NCBI RefSeq assembly: GCF_001721045.1
Contig: NZ_MDER01000051.1
Location: 28,032 to 92,031, forward strand
Source of the DNA: Paenibacillus nuruki
Lineage (GTDB): Bacteria; Bacillota; Bacilli; Paenibacillales; Paenibacillaceae
Direction: 5' to 3'
DNA length: 64,000 nucleotides
In this document: piece by piece, positions 17,309-25,902 of the stretch
Layout of the letters: each line of letters opens with the position of its first letter
Numbering within the stretch: position 1 is the first letter of the stretch
The notes under the pieces: model-generated
What the model saw: the letters and a program-made list of their open reading frames with translations, nothing else
What the model was told of the DNA's origin: nothing
Databases searched by the model: none
Program-made: the position numbers and the translations under genes

Positions 17309-18352
17309 ATGTTCAAGTGGTCTGGTAAAATCATGAAACGTATATCTGGGGTTGTATTGAGTCTTTCTATTCTAACAGGATTAAGCTATAGTGTCGCTCC
17401 ACTGACTTCTACAGCAGATGCGGCTACATTTGCCAAAGGTGCTGATGTTGGTTGGTTATCTGAAATGGAATCGTATAACTGGGCTTTTTATAATGATGCT
17501 GGCGTTAAGCAAGATGCTCTACAAATTCTTAAAGATCATGGAATGAACTCGATTCGTCTACGTGTATGGGTTAATCCTGCTAAAAATTTCTCTAATAAAG
17601 CAGATGTGATCAAACAAGCGGTTCGTGCTAAAAAAATGGGTTTCCGTATTATGATTGATTTCCATTATAGCGATGTCTGGGCTGATCCTGCTCATCAGAC
17701 CAAGCCTAAAGATTGGTCTAGCAAAGATTTTAACGGATTAATGAAAGCTGTCTATGATCATACGTATGATGTGCTGACTGCTCTCAAAGCGCAAGGAGTT
17801 ACGCCAGAATGGGTACAAGTTGGTAATGAAACGAACAACGGTATGCTCTGGGAAGAAGGACGTGCTTCTGCTAATATGAAAAACTTCGCCTGGTTAATCA
17901 ATTCCGGGTATGATGCGACAAAAGCAGTCAATAGCAGTACAAAAGTGATTGTTCATTTATCTAACGGCTATGATAATTCATTGTATCGCTGGATGTTCGA
18001 TGGACTCAAAGCGAATGGTGCTAAATACGATGTCATCGGAATGTCGCTTTATCCAGAGAAAAATAATTGGCAAACTTTGAATCAACAAACGTTAACCAAT
18101 ATGAATGATATGGTCGCTCGTTATGGCAAAGAAGTCATGGTCTGTGAAGTCGGTATGGATGCTAGTGATCCGGCAACGTCTAAAGCCTTTTTGACCGACA
18201 TTTTGAACAAAACACGTTCTGTCTCTGGTGGTAAAGGATTAGGTGTGTTCTATTGGGAACCTCAGTCTTACGGTACGTGGTACGAATATACTAAAGGTGC
18301 TTTTGATGCTAAAGGAAAAGTAACGATTGCTTTAGATGCGTTTTTGAACTAA
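17309..18352 (+). CDS. secreted arabinogalactan endo-beta-1,4-galactanase (GH53)
   Basis: GH53 enzymes cut beta-1,4-galactan side chains of pectin outside the cell. The 347-residue protein has a signal peptide (cut near AATF), then a compact GH53 barrel: GADVGWLSEMES, RLRVWVNP, DFHYSDVWADP, the acid/base glutamate in VGNETNNGMLW, and the nucleophile glutamate in VCEVGMD; FYWEPQSYG lies near the end. AGGAGG eight bases before ATG 17309 decides the start; a frame open from 17231 lacks a ribosome site. Single gene on the plus strand, facing the GH32-LacI-GH42-transporter block with which it would supply galacto-oligosaccharides. Comparable to B. subtilis GanB. Confidence 0.93.
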   Translation: MFKWSGKIMKRISGVVLSLSILTGLSYSVAPLTSTADAATFAKGADVGWLSEMESYNWAFYNDAGVKQDALQILKDHGMNSIRLRVWVNPAKNFSNKADVIKQAVRAKKMGFRIMIDFHYSDVWADPAHQTKPKDWSSKDFNGLMKAVYDHTYDVLTALKAQGVTPEWVQVGNETNNGMLWEEGRASANMKNFAWLINSGYDATKAVNSSTKVIVHLSNGYDNSLYRWMFDGLKANGAKYDVIGMSLYPEKNNWQTLNQQTLTNMNDMVARYGKEVMVCEVGMDASDPATSKAFLTDILNKTRSVSGGKGLGVFYWEPQSYGTWYEYTKGAFDAKGKVTIALDAFLN

Positions 18353-18384
18353 AAGCTGTGGTCGGTTTCGTGCTGAAAAGGGAG

Positions 18385-18440
18385 AGCGCTTCAGGGGCAG
18401 TATTGTCCTTGTCGTCGCTATTGATAGGAACTATTTAATG
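18385..18440 (+). repeat. degenerate half copy of a dispersed structured repeat
   Basis: The stretch around TTGTCCTTGTCGTCGCT (18404-18420) matches the left core of the two fuller repeat copies (23,494-23,609 and 62,445-62,558). The right half, with the GCTTCGCTCTTTCAG core, is missing, so this is probably a remnant. Confidence 0.5.
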
Positions 18441-18462
18441 AGCAGGCGGAATATGTACAAAG

Positions 18463-18508
18463 AAAAGAGCTATTTAGGCTGTGTTGTTGACAGCACAATA
18501 GCTCTTTT
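18463..18508. terminator. bidirectional terminator, galactanase and GH32
   Basis: AAAAGAGCTATT (18463-18474) and AATAGCTCTTTT (18497-18508) pair perfectly with T-runs on both strands, between two convergent genes. Confidence 0.88.
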
Positions 18509-18522
18509 TTAGATGAAATGGG

Positions 18523-19995
18523 TTATATCTGTTCGGGTTGGACTAGGTTCCAGATGTGTAAAGATTGTACTTGGGTGATACCGTTGGAATATAACGCAAT
18601 ACCTTGTGATTCTGGTTGTGGATAGATGCGTCCGGTCATTACTTTTTCGCCATCTTGTAAAAACACTTCCACTGAAGATAAATCTACAAAAATGCGTAGG
18701 TGTAGTTGACCTTCGGATGTAGTTAGCGAAGTGATCCGTTCACCGCCTGGTCCGATACCCGATTGGTCCCGATTAAAGCGGAATAATTGTTCCAAAGGTG
18801 AGTAGCTGAGTACTGTTGTTTCTGCTTCACCGGTACGTAAATGTATAGCAAATTCTTCGGATTTGCTGACGTCGACATTCAGTTCAATCTCGTAACTTTC
18901 GCCTCTGTAATCCAGCACTTGTTGTCCTTGTACTTCAAATGATTCTGCATGTAATCCTTCTAAGCGAGATTGCTCCAATTCAGCAACAGGACGGAACAAT
19001 AAGCGTTCACCGTCACGGATAACTTCGCGTGGTAACGTCATCGCTCCTGCCCAGTGATGTCCATTTTGGGTAGGCATTAATGCTTCCCAGCTGTCCATCC
19101 AACCGATCATGATACGTCTACCTTGCTGATCGAGTGTAGTCTGACAAGCATAGAAATCAAAGCCATAGTCAATCGGAATATACTGTTTATAATCAAAAAT
19201 GCCTGTATCAGTATCAAGCTTACCCAACATATATACGGTAGAATGTAAATTATGATAATTATTTCCTTGCGGCGACATTCGTTGTGGAGACATCATTAAT
19301 ACATCTATACCATCCAAATCGAACACATCCGGGCATTCCCAGTTGTCGCCCAATGTACCGTCGCTTTGTGCCATCACATTCATATATTCCCATGTATGAA
19401 GATCCACCGAGCGATAAAGTAAAATCAATCCTTTACCTTGATCATCATTGGAGCCAAGCACCATATAAAATTGTCCATTCCGTTCAAATACTTTAGGGTC
19501 ACGGAAATCTTTTTGACTGGTATGTGCAGGAATTTGATCGGTATTAATGACTGGATTATGAGCATCTTTTGTAAACAGAATACCATCTTGTGATATCGCT
19601 AGATTCTGAACTTGATAATAGTCTTTGGTAATATCAGGTCCTGTCATAATATGCCCTGTATATAGTAGATATAGACTGTCATTATGCTCTATCGCACTTC
19701 CTGAAAAACATCCATCACGATCATATTCTTGATCCGGTGCCAGAGCGACAGGTAGATGTCTCCACTCGATCAAATCTTTACTGACTGCATGTCCCCAATG
19801 CATGGGTCCCCATACTGGTTGATACGGATGATATTGATAAAATAAATGATATTCCCCTTTATATTGAACAAAACCGTTAGGATCATTGATCCATCCAAAT
19901 TCACCCATAAAATGATAATGCAAACGATATTGATCGACTAGCAAATGTTTGGACTCAGCAACAAAATGATTGGCACGTTCGATACTATAACTCAT
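18523..19995 (-). CDS. GH32 beta-fructosidase / sucrose(-6-phosphate) hydrolase
   Basis: The 490-residue protein has no signal peptide and would act in the cytoplasm on sucrose, sucrose-6-phosphate or short fructans. GH32 motifs are complete: the nucleophile in GWINDPNGF near 35, FRDPKVF near 165 and the acid/base glutamate in NWECPDVF near 220, followed by the beta-sandwich domain with SSVEVFLQDGE near 445. AAGGGAAG lies before the ATG. It is the gene after the LacI regulator and has a consensus promoter with an operator-like site of its own. No sucrose PTS gene lies beside it, so phosphorylated substrate is uncertain. Confidence 0.92.
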   Translation of the reverse strand: MSYSIERANHFVAESKHLLVDQYRLHYHFMGEFGWINDPNGFVQYKGEYHLFYQYHPYQPVWGPMHWGHAVSKDLIEWRHLPVALAPDQEYDRDGCFSGSAIEHNDSLYLLYTGHIMTGPDITKDYYQVQNLAISQDGILFTKDAHNPVINTDQIPAHTSQKDFRDPKVFERNGQFYMVLGSNDDQGKGLILLYRSVDLHTWEYMNVMAQSDGTLGDNWECPDVFDLDGIDVLMMSPQRMSPQGNNYHNLHSTVYMLGKLDTDTGIFDYKQYIPIDYGFDFYACQTTLDQQGRRIMIGWMDSWEALMPTQNGHHWAGAMTLPREVIRDGERLLFRPVAELEQSRLEGLHAESFEVQGQQVLDYRGESYEIELNVDVSKSEEFAIHLRTGEAETTVLSYSPLEQLFRFNRDQSGIGPGGERITSLTTSEGQLHLRIFVDLSSVEVFLQDGEKVMTGRIYPQPESQGIALYSNGITQVQSLHIWNLVQPEQI

Positions 19996-20079
19996 TTTTT
20001 ATCTTCCCTTCTTCTATTTAATAAGAAAAGTAAATATGGTTCGAGTAGATATCTATAAGTGACAGGGTGTCATAATAAG

Positions 20080-20120
20080 AGTATAGATTGCCCGGAACAT
20101 CCTATCAATCGGTTAACATA
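20080..20120 (-). promoter_or_regulatory. sigma-A promoter of the GH32 gene with LacI-type operator
   Basis: On the minus strand TTGATA and TATACT are 17 bases apart (20103-20108 and 20080-20085). The -35 box overlaps an operator-like stretch, TGTTAACCGATTGATA (20103-20118). Control by the LacI-type regulator encoded just upstream is inferred. Confidence 0.65.
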
Positions 20121-20127
20121 CATTTTA

Positions 20128-20162
20128 TAAAAAACCTCCACACTACAGGGTGGAAGCTCTTT
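20128..20162 (-). terminator. terminator overlapping the end of the LacI-type gene
   Basis: Minus-strand CTTCCAC and GTGGAGG pair across a short loop and are followed by TTTTTT. The stem overlaps the regulator's last codons and separates its transcript from the GH32 promoter. Confidence 0.65.
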
Positions 20163-21120
20163 CAATAAGCTCAACATCTAATTGATTTTTGATCACATAT
20201 TCTTCTTTGTTTATTTGTTGACTTAATAACTTAATCGCTAATTTCCCTATGTCTTCTATAGGTTGGCGAATCGTTGTTAAAGAAGGTGTGATCCACGGTG
20301 CGATACTGACATCATCATAGCCGATAACTTTAATTTGTTCAGGTACCTTGATGCCTAGCTCTATACATTCTTTGATCACATAAGCTGCAATAATATCACT
20401 GGTTGCAAAAACGCCATCCAGATCGGGATGATCGGCTAACAATTGACGAATCATTTTTTGATATTCTTGGTTATGAAAGACATTCGTATCTGTTTCGATA
20501 ACAATATGTTCAACATTATGTACATTGACTACATCCAAAAAAGCTTTACTTCGCTCATTTGCAAGTAAATTCAATTGTAAGTTTCCACAAATATGAGCAA
20601 TCTTTCGGCATCCTTGCTTAATAAGCAATTCGGTTGCCAGCTTGCCCCCCATATAATTGTCAGACGAAATGTAAGGAATATCTCCTATTTGCCGGTCAAA
20701 CGTAACAATAGGGCTTTGCACATTCTGATATTGTTCTGTCTCCAGTGTATGGCTACTCATAATAATGCCATCTACTCGATTACCTCGCATCATATCAATA
20801 TATTCTTTTTCTTTAACCGGATCTAGATGAGAGTTACATAACAATACCTTCATTCCATTTTCATAAGCATAATATTCAATCTGACTGGCAAATGCTGCGA
20901 AAAACGGATGGGATACATCTGGCACAATTAATCCAATAATATTGGACTGCTTGTTTTTGAGAGAACGTGCAATTTCGTTAGGTTGGTAATTTAAGTGTTC
21001 CATCGAAGAGTACACTTTTTTACGAGTCTTATCACTGATATAACCCCTGTTATTGAGTACACGGGATACTGTTGTTGGAGTGACGCCAGCATGTTTGGCG
21101 ACATCATGTATGGTCGGCAT
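20143..21120 (-). CDS. LacI-family transcriptional regulator
   Basis: The 325-residue protein starts with a classical LacI helix-turn-helix (TIHDVAKHAGVTPTTVSRVLN, residues 3-23) and hinge helix (YQPNEIARSLK), then a periplasmic-binding-protein-like effector domain (IIGLIVPDVSHPFFA onward) ending in VIGYDDVSIAPWITPSLTTIRQP. GGGGGAG seven bases before ATG 21120 decides the start over one 36 bases earlier. It lies upstream of and in line with the GH32 gene, so a sucrose or fructan regulator of the ScrR/SacR kind is most likely; regulation of the galactan genes is the alternative. A LacI-type operator in its own upstream region suggests autoregulation. Confidence 0.9.
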   Translation of the reverse strand: MPTIHDVAKHAGVTPTTVSRVLNNRGYISDKTRKKVYSSMEHLNYQPNEIARSLKNKQSNIIGLIVPDVSHPFFAAFASQIEYYAYENGMKVLLCNSHLDPVKEKEYIDMMRGNRVDGIIMSSHTLETEQYQNVQSPIVTFDRQIGDIPYISSDNYMGGKLATELLIKQGCRKIAHICGNLQLNLLANERSKAFLDVVNVHNVEHIVIETDTNVFHNQEYQKMIRQLLADHPDLDGVFATSDIIAAYVIKECIELGIKVPEQIKVIGYDDVSIAPWITPSLTTIRQPIEDIGKLAIKLLSQQINKEEYVIKNQLDVELIERASTL

Positions 21121-21160
21121 GTCTCTCCCCCTCTTGATAATTTGAATAATAAACAATAAA

Positions 21161-21175
21161 TGTAAACGGTTTAAC
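21161..21175 (-). promoter_or_regulatory. operator upstream of the LacI-type gene
   Basis: TGTAAACGGTTTAAC is a near-palindrome of the LacI/CcpA type and lies about 40 bases before the regulator's start. It fits autoregulation or a cre site; the two cannot be told apart here. Confidence 0.5.
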
Positions 21176-21381
21176 TTTCTCTTTATAGCGATATGTGTTT
21201 CTTTCAGATTTCAATATATATGAAAGCTCAACAATATTCAATGTTATTTTAATTGTTTCGACATATATTTTATTTTTAAAGCATTTTTACGACAATTATA
21301 TATCAGATTAAAGATAAAAATTAAAATACATATAAAAATAAGGAAGGAATGAGTGATCCATTCCTTCCCTACTTTGATCTA

Positions 21382-23445
21382 TTATAGGCTTCTTTTCAGT
21401 ACACGAATTCCATATGCTGGAATCTCTATTTCTTTAGGTAATTCAACATGTTCTTGATCTTCTAATAGATCATAATAGGTCTGTTGATCCAATGAAATAG
21501 ATTGTGCAGCAGAAGTGTAATTCTGAATAAACAGAAATTCATCTTTTTCATTCATACGTGAATGGGCAGTGACACCTTTAGGTAAATTTCCTGCTAATGT
21601 ACGCTTGATTTCTTGACGATCTGTTAATTTTCCGATAAATGCATCTAAGAAATCATAGTCTGTACGAGCTGCAATATAGTAAGCTTCACCTGCTCCAAAT
21701 GTATTGACTGTTAGTGCTGGACGATCTGCATAGAAGTCATTACCGTATACAGCCAATGCTTGTGCACTTTCCAAATGGATAAGATCACAAAGTTCTTTCA
21801 CATCATATGTTCCTTGCATTTGTAATTCATTGTTATCAGACATTTTCAAATGATTGCGCTCATGATCATGCAATCCATCGATTTCTTCTGACCAGATCCC
21901 TAGTACGTTGCGTAAAGGGCCCGGGAATCCGCCAAGGAAACATAAATCGGTCTCATTTACGATACCTGACCAGTACGTACTTACGAGTGTTCCGCCTGCT
22001 TCTACAAATTGCTCCATTCGTTCGCCTACCCCTTCACGTACCAGATATAACATAGGGGCTACAACGATTTTGTACTTGGACAAATCTTGATCCATATCGA
22101 TCACATCGACAGGAATACCACGTTCCCAGAAAGGACGGTAACAATTAAGTACAGTCTCATCATACTTCATACCGATATTACGAGGACCTTGACTGTCTTT
22201 GATTGCCCAACGATTTTCCCAATCGTAGATTACTGCGACTTCTGCATTCACATGGCTGCCGACGATATCTTGCATACTGGATAGCGCTTGCCCCACATCT
22301 TGTACATCTTTAAATACACGTGTATGTTCATGTCCTACATGATCGACTACAGCACCGTGGAATTTTTCGCTTGAACCACGACTTTTGCGCCATTGGAAAT
22401 ACTGTACAGAATCTGATCCGTGTGCAACAGCTTGTAGTGAAGATAACATATGCATATTAGGTCGTTTATTTTTACTGACTTCTTGCCAGTTGGTTAAGCT
22501 TGGTGTACTTTCCATCAATAAGAAAGGTTTTTGTTTGATCGAACGAACAATATCATGCATAAATGCAATACTTGCTCCCTGTACTTCATCTCCTGCTTGA
22601 TCATGCCATGTTGGGTAACTATCCCAAGACAATACATCCAACAGATCAGCGAATTTCCAGTAGTTCAATCCATCGAAATTCCCTGTAAACATAAAGTTAG
22701 TCGTTACAGGCAGTAAACGATTGATTTTGCGCAAAGGTTCGATTTCATGACGGCAAAAATCTACTGTCTGATCGGTAACAAAACGACGCCAGTCTAAGTT
22801 CATACCATGCACCTGAGTCTCACCATGTGGAGCAGGTGATTCTACTTGAGACCAATCGGTATATGTATGACTCCAGAAGTTCGTCCACCATGCTTCATTT
22901 AGAGTATCAAGTGTTGTGTATTTGTTTTGCACCCAAGTACGGAAGGCATCCTGACAATAATCACAATGACATTCGCCACCGTATTCATTTGAAATATGCC
23001 AACCAATTACAGCTGGATGCTCTCCATAGCGTTCTGCTAATTTGGTATTCATGATATCGACTTTTTCACGATAAACTGGTGAAGTAAAACAATGATTATG
23101 ACGGAATCCATGTAAATTACGTACACGATTCGCTTCTACACGTAAGACTTCAGGATATTTTGCAGACATCCAAGCTGGACGTGCTCCACTCGGTGTGGCT
23201 AACAAGGCTGAAATTCCATTCGCTGCAAAATTATCTAGTATGCGATCTAGCCATTCAAAGTTATATACACCTTCTTCGGGTTCTAATGCGACCCAAGAGA
23301 AAATACCTACAGACATCACGTTACATTTGGCTAATTTCATCAAACGAATATCTTCTTCTAAAATATCTGGACGATGTTGCCATTGTTCAGGGTTATAATC
23401 GGCTCCGTGAAGCATTTGGTTCCAAGTGGATTCAATAGTGGTCAT
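21382..23445 (-). CDS. GH42 beta-galactosidase
   Basis: This 687-residue cytoplasmic enzyme removes galactose from galacto-oligosaccharides. It shows GADYNPEQW near 15, the acid/base glutamate in WHISNEYGG near 150, zinc-type cysteines (NHCFTSP and GECHCDYC), and the nucleophile glutamate in LLMESTPSLTNW near 310, followed by the trimerisation and C-terminal domains. Length is normal. AAAGGAG lies upstream. It sits between the transporter genes and the LacI regulator on the same strand, and together with the secreted GH53 enzyme forms a galactan pathway like B. subtilis ganA-ganB. Confidence 0.94.
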   Translation of the reverse strand: MTTIESTWNQMLHGADYNPEQWQHRPDILEEDIRLMKLAKCNVMSVGIFSWVALEPEEGVYNFEWLDRILDNFAANGISALLATPSGARPAWMSAKYPEVLRVEANRVRNLHGFRHNHCFTSPVYREKVDIMNTKLAERYGEHPAVIGWHISNEYGGECHCDYCQDAFRTWVQNKYTTLDTLNEAWWTNFWSHTYTDWSQVESPAPHGETQVHGMNLDWRRFVTDQTVDFCRHEIEPLRKINRLLPVTTNFMFTGNFDGLNYWKFADLLDVLSWDSYPTWHDQAGDEVQGASIAFMHDIVRSIKQKPFLLMESTPSLTNWQEVSKNKRPNMHMLSSLQAVAHGSDSVQYFQWRKSRGSSEKFHGAVVDHVGHEHTRVFKDVQDVGQALSSMQDIVGSHVNAEVAVIYDWENRWAIKDSQGPRNIGMKYDETVLNCYRPFWERGIPVDVIDMDQDLSKYKIVVAPMLYLVREGVGERMEQFVEAGGTLVSTYWSGIVNETDLCFLGGFPGPLRNVLGIWSEEIDGLHDHERNHLKMSDNNELQMQGTYDVKELCDLIHLESAQALAVYGNDFYADRPALTVNTFGAGEAYYIAARTDYDFLDAFIGKLTDRQEIKRTLAGNLPKGVTAHSRMNEKDEFLFIQNYTSAAQSISLDQQTYYDLLEDQEHVELPKEIEIPAYGIRVLKRSL

Positions 23446-23882
23446 GATGGGCTCCTTTAATGGTTAAATATTTGCCTTAGTTAGACCGCTCCAGGAACAA
23501 AATCATTCTTGTCATCGCTCGTAAAGTCAGATATCTTGATTGACTGCTAGGCAGTCGATATCTGACTTTAAAGGCGAACGCTTCGCTCTTTCAGAATTGA
23601 TTTTGTTCCCTGCGCTCTGATAAGGGAGCAACTTTTTAAAAGATAAAGTGCACCCTTTGCATGGAAGTGGCAGGGGTAAGGATAGATGCTTAAAAGATTT
23701 TGGTTACTTTTTATACTTTCGTATTCTTATACTTTTATACTTTTTAATTACATCATGATTAGTAAGAATAATTATTTAAAATATATCCTTTTAATAGCGA
23801 TAAATATCTTTGTTTATTTGGTTTTCAATATATTGATGGGGTAGTACATAAACTAGCATTACCATGTAATAATGAATGGTTA
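23446..23882. other. spacer holding a structured repeat
   Basis: The space between the permease gene and the GH42 gene contains the structured repeat at 23,494-23,609 and otherwise an AT-rich tract with no gene. The repeat would fall within, or interrupt, a read-through transcript from the transporter genes to GH42. Confidence 0.5.
23494..23609 (+). repeat. dispersed structured repeat, copy A
   Basis: Outer arms GGAACAAAATCATTCT (23494-23509) and its complement with one bulged base (23593-23609) enclose an inner hairpin of 14 perfect pairs (23522-23535 with 23557-23570), topped by GACTGC/GCAGTC. Between the stems lie CTTGTCATCGCT and AAAGGCGAACGCTTCGCTC, the latter with its own GCGAA/TTCGC hairpin. 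The copy at 62,445-62,558 has the same core words but different stem sequences that still pair. Confidence 0.75.
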
Positions 23883-24761
23883 CTATTCTTTTACAGAACC
23901 TAGAGTCATCCCTTTAACAAAGAATTTTTGTAGGAAAGGATAGACGATTAGGATGGGTGCTGCGCCGATGAAGATTTGGGCGGCTTTGACAGTTGTTTGT
24001 GAGATCAATTCCATTTCTTTCGGGCTGGAGCTCATAGAACTCATATCTTGTTGAATAATAACGGTTTGTAAAAATGTCGCTAGTGGGAATTGGCTGGCAT
24101 TGTTTAGATAAAGCAATCCATCAAACCATGAGTTCCAATGGAACACCATGCTGAATAGTGTAATGGTTGCGATTGATGGTAATGAGATCGGTAAGTAAAT
24201 GGTAAACAAGGTACGGAATGGTCCTGCGCCATCAATAAATGATGCTTCTTCCAATTCTTTGGGAATACCACGGAAAAAGTTAAGCATAAGGATAACCAGG
24301 AATGTGTTCACTGCACCAGGTAATACCAGTACCCAGAATGAATCAATCAAGCCTAATTTCTGAATAACGATATAGAACGGTACTAATCCGCCAGTAAATA
24401 CCATACTGAATACGAAGATCCATGAGTAAATATTACGTCCTTTGAATACCGAGTTGTCTTTAGACAACGGGTAAGCGGCTAGGAAGGTTAGGCATAATGT
24501 AATTGCTGTACCAATTACGGTACGTAAGACAGATATCCAGATAGAATGTAAAAATACTGGATTAAACATCGTCTTTTTATAGGCTTCTAATGAAAATTGG
24601 ATTGGCCACAAAGCGACTAGATTAGCATCTGCTGCTGCTTTGGAACTGAGTGAAATCGCTAATACATGCACTAAAGGTATAATACACATAATCGATAACA
24701 GGATAAGCAAAATCGTGTTAAATACATTGAAAACACGATATCCTCTGGTTTTGAAATACAT
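23883..24761 (-). CDS. ABC sugar transporter permease (CarB/YtcP type)
   Basis: The 292-residue membrane protein has six predicted helices and the cytoplasmic EAA loop EEASFIDGAGPFRTLFTIYLP near 195, which contacts the ATPase. It is the inner of two permeases of an Lpl/YtcP-type importer for oligosaccharides. GAGGGAG precedes the ATG. It is the last gene of the binding-protein/permease set. No ATPase gene is in the unit; such importers usually borrow a shared MsmX-type ATPase encoded elsewhere (established for B. subtilis). Confidence 0.92.
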   Translation of the reverse strand: MYFKTRGYRVFNVFNTILLILLSIMCIIPLVHVLAISLSSKAAADANLVALWPIQFSLEAYKKTMFNPVFLHSIWISVLRTVIGTAITLCLTFLAAYPLSKDNSVFKGRNIYSWIFVFSMVFTGGLVPFYIVIQKLGLIDSFWVLVLPGAVNTFLVILMLNFFRGIPKELEEASFIDGAGPFRTLFTIYLPISLPSIATITLFSMVFHWNSWFDGLLYLNNASQFPLATFLQTVIIQQDMSSMSSSPKEMELISQTTVKAAQIFIGAAPILIVYPFLQKFFVKGMTLGSVKE

Positions 24762-24834
24762 ATTCTCCCTCTTTCCTTTATGTTTCGCTTTTTAAATGAT
24801 CCGTTGATGTTGTACTGAGGTTAATAGATAACCT

Positions 24835-25725
24835 TTAGAATATACGGTAGTTCGCCCATTTGTACGCCAAACGGTAAGACAAGAGAATAAGAACCATACT
24901 GATCACAGATTTGAACAATCCAATAGCTGTACCAAAGCCCATTTCACCATTCAAGATCGCTGTACGATAGACAAAGGTGTCAATAATATCGCCTTTGGCA
25001 TAGACAAGCGGGTTGTATAAGTTAAATATCTGATCGAATCCAGCGTTCAATACATTACCAAGTGCTAGTGTACCTACTACAGCTACCATTGGAATCATTG
25101 AAGGAATCGTAACGTACAAGGTTTGTTTGAGTCGAGTTGCTCCATCCATCTCTGCTGCTTCATAAAGAGAAGGATTGATACCTGCCAGTGTTGCTAAAAA
25201 AATGATTGTATTGTATCCAAATTCCTTCCATACATCAGATGCAATGACTGTGAACCGGAACCAGTCATTATCCCCGAGAAAGAAGATCGGTTGCACACCA
25301 AATGTGCTTAAAATACGGTTAGCGAATCCATCAGTTGCTAATAGATCAATCAAGATTCCGCCCAAAATAACCCATGACAGAAAATGCGGTAAGTAGACTA
25401 ATGTTTGAATGGTACGTTGCAATTTAACACGACGAATCTCATTCAATAAAATCGCAAAAATAAAAGGAACAAATAAATTAAAAATCAGTTTGAGCACAGC
25501 AATCACTAATGTGTTCCAGATTACTTGTATACTATCTTGTCTTTCAAATAAATAACGGAAGTTAGCCAGTCCTACCCATTCGGAACCTGTAAATCCTAAC
25601 CACGGCTTATAATCTTGAAATGCCATCACAATCCCAGCCATCGGTACATAACTGAAAATAAGCAAGAAAATCATAGATGGTAGTAACATCACATGAAACG
25701 GCCAAGTTTTTCTAAGTGTTTTCAT
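24835..25725 (-). CDS. ABC sugar transporter permease (LplB type)
   Basis: The 296-residue membrane protein has six predicted helices, the family N-terminal MLLPSMIFLLIFSYVPMAGIVMAFQDY, and the EAA loop YEAAEMDGATRLKQTLYVTIPS near 190. It partners the next permease 73 bases downstream. GGAGGAG lies before its ATG. Substrate is not read from the sequence; the neighbouring GH42 gene points to galacto-oligosaccharides. Confidence 0.92.
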   Translation of the reverse strand: MKTLRKTWPFHVMLLPSMIFLLIFSYVPMAGIVMAFQDYKPWLGFTGSEWVGLANFRYLFERQDSIQVIWNTLVIAVLKLIFNLFVPFIFAILLNEIRRVKLQRTIQTLVYLPHFLSWVILGGILIDLLATDGFANRILSTFGVQPIFFLGDNDWFRFTVIASDVWKEFGYNTIIFLATLAGINPSLYEAAEMDGATRLKQTLYVTIPSMIPMVAVVGTLALGNVLNAGFDQIFNLYNPLVYAKGDIIDTFVYRTAILNGEMGFGTAIGLFKSVISMVLILLSYRLAYKWANYRIF

Positions 25726-25820
25726 TTCTCTCCTCCTAATACCTTTTATATCGTTTTTCCTCTATATTTCGATTTCTCTATATATTGCTTACTGTTATGG
25801 TTGTAATCAGTAGATAGGAA

Positions 25821-25854
25821 GAAAATAACGACTCTGGATAGAGTCGTTATTTTC
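25821..25854 (-). repeat. stem-loop between binding-protein and permease genes
   Basis: Arms GAAAATAACGACTC and GAGTCGTTATTTTC pair perfectly over 14 bases with a six-base loop. Only a weak T-run follows on the minus strand, so it is more likely a partial terminator or 3'-end stabiliser that gives more binding protein than permease. Confidence 0.75.
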
Positions 25855-25902
25855 TCATATCCTTTTATTGCATTTCGATCATTGTTAATCTATTCCTTGA
25901 GA

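Noticed and set aside
20143..21120. LacI regulator as the galactan regulator GanR
   Set aside because: It lies directly upstream of the GH32 gene with a promoter-operator between; sucrose/fructan control fits better, though not proven.
23494..23609. Repeat read as an insertion sequence end or MITE
   Set aside because: No flanking target-site duplication or transposase was seen, and covariation between copies points to structure rather than to decayed mobile DNA. It is kept as a repeat of unknown nature.
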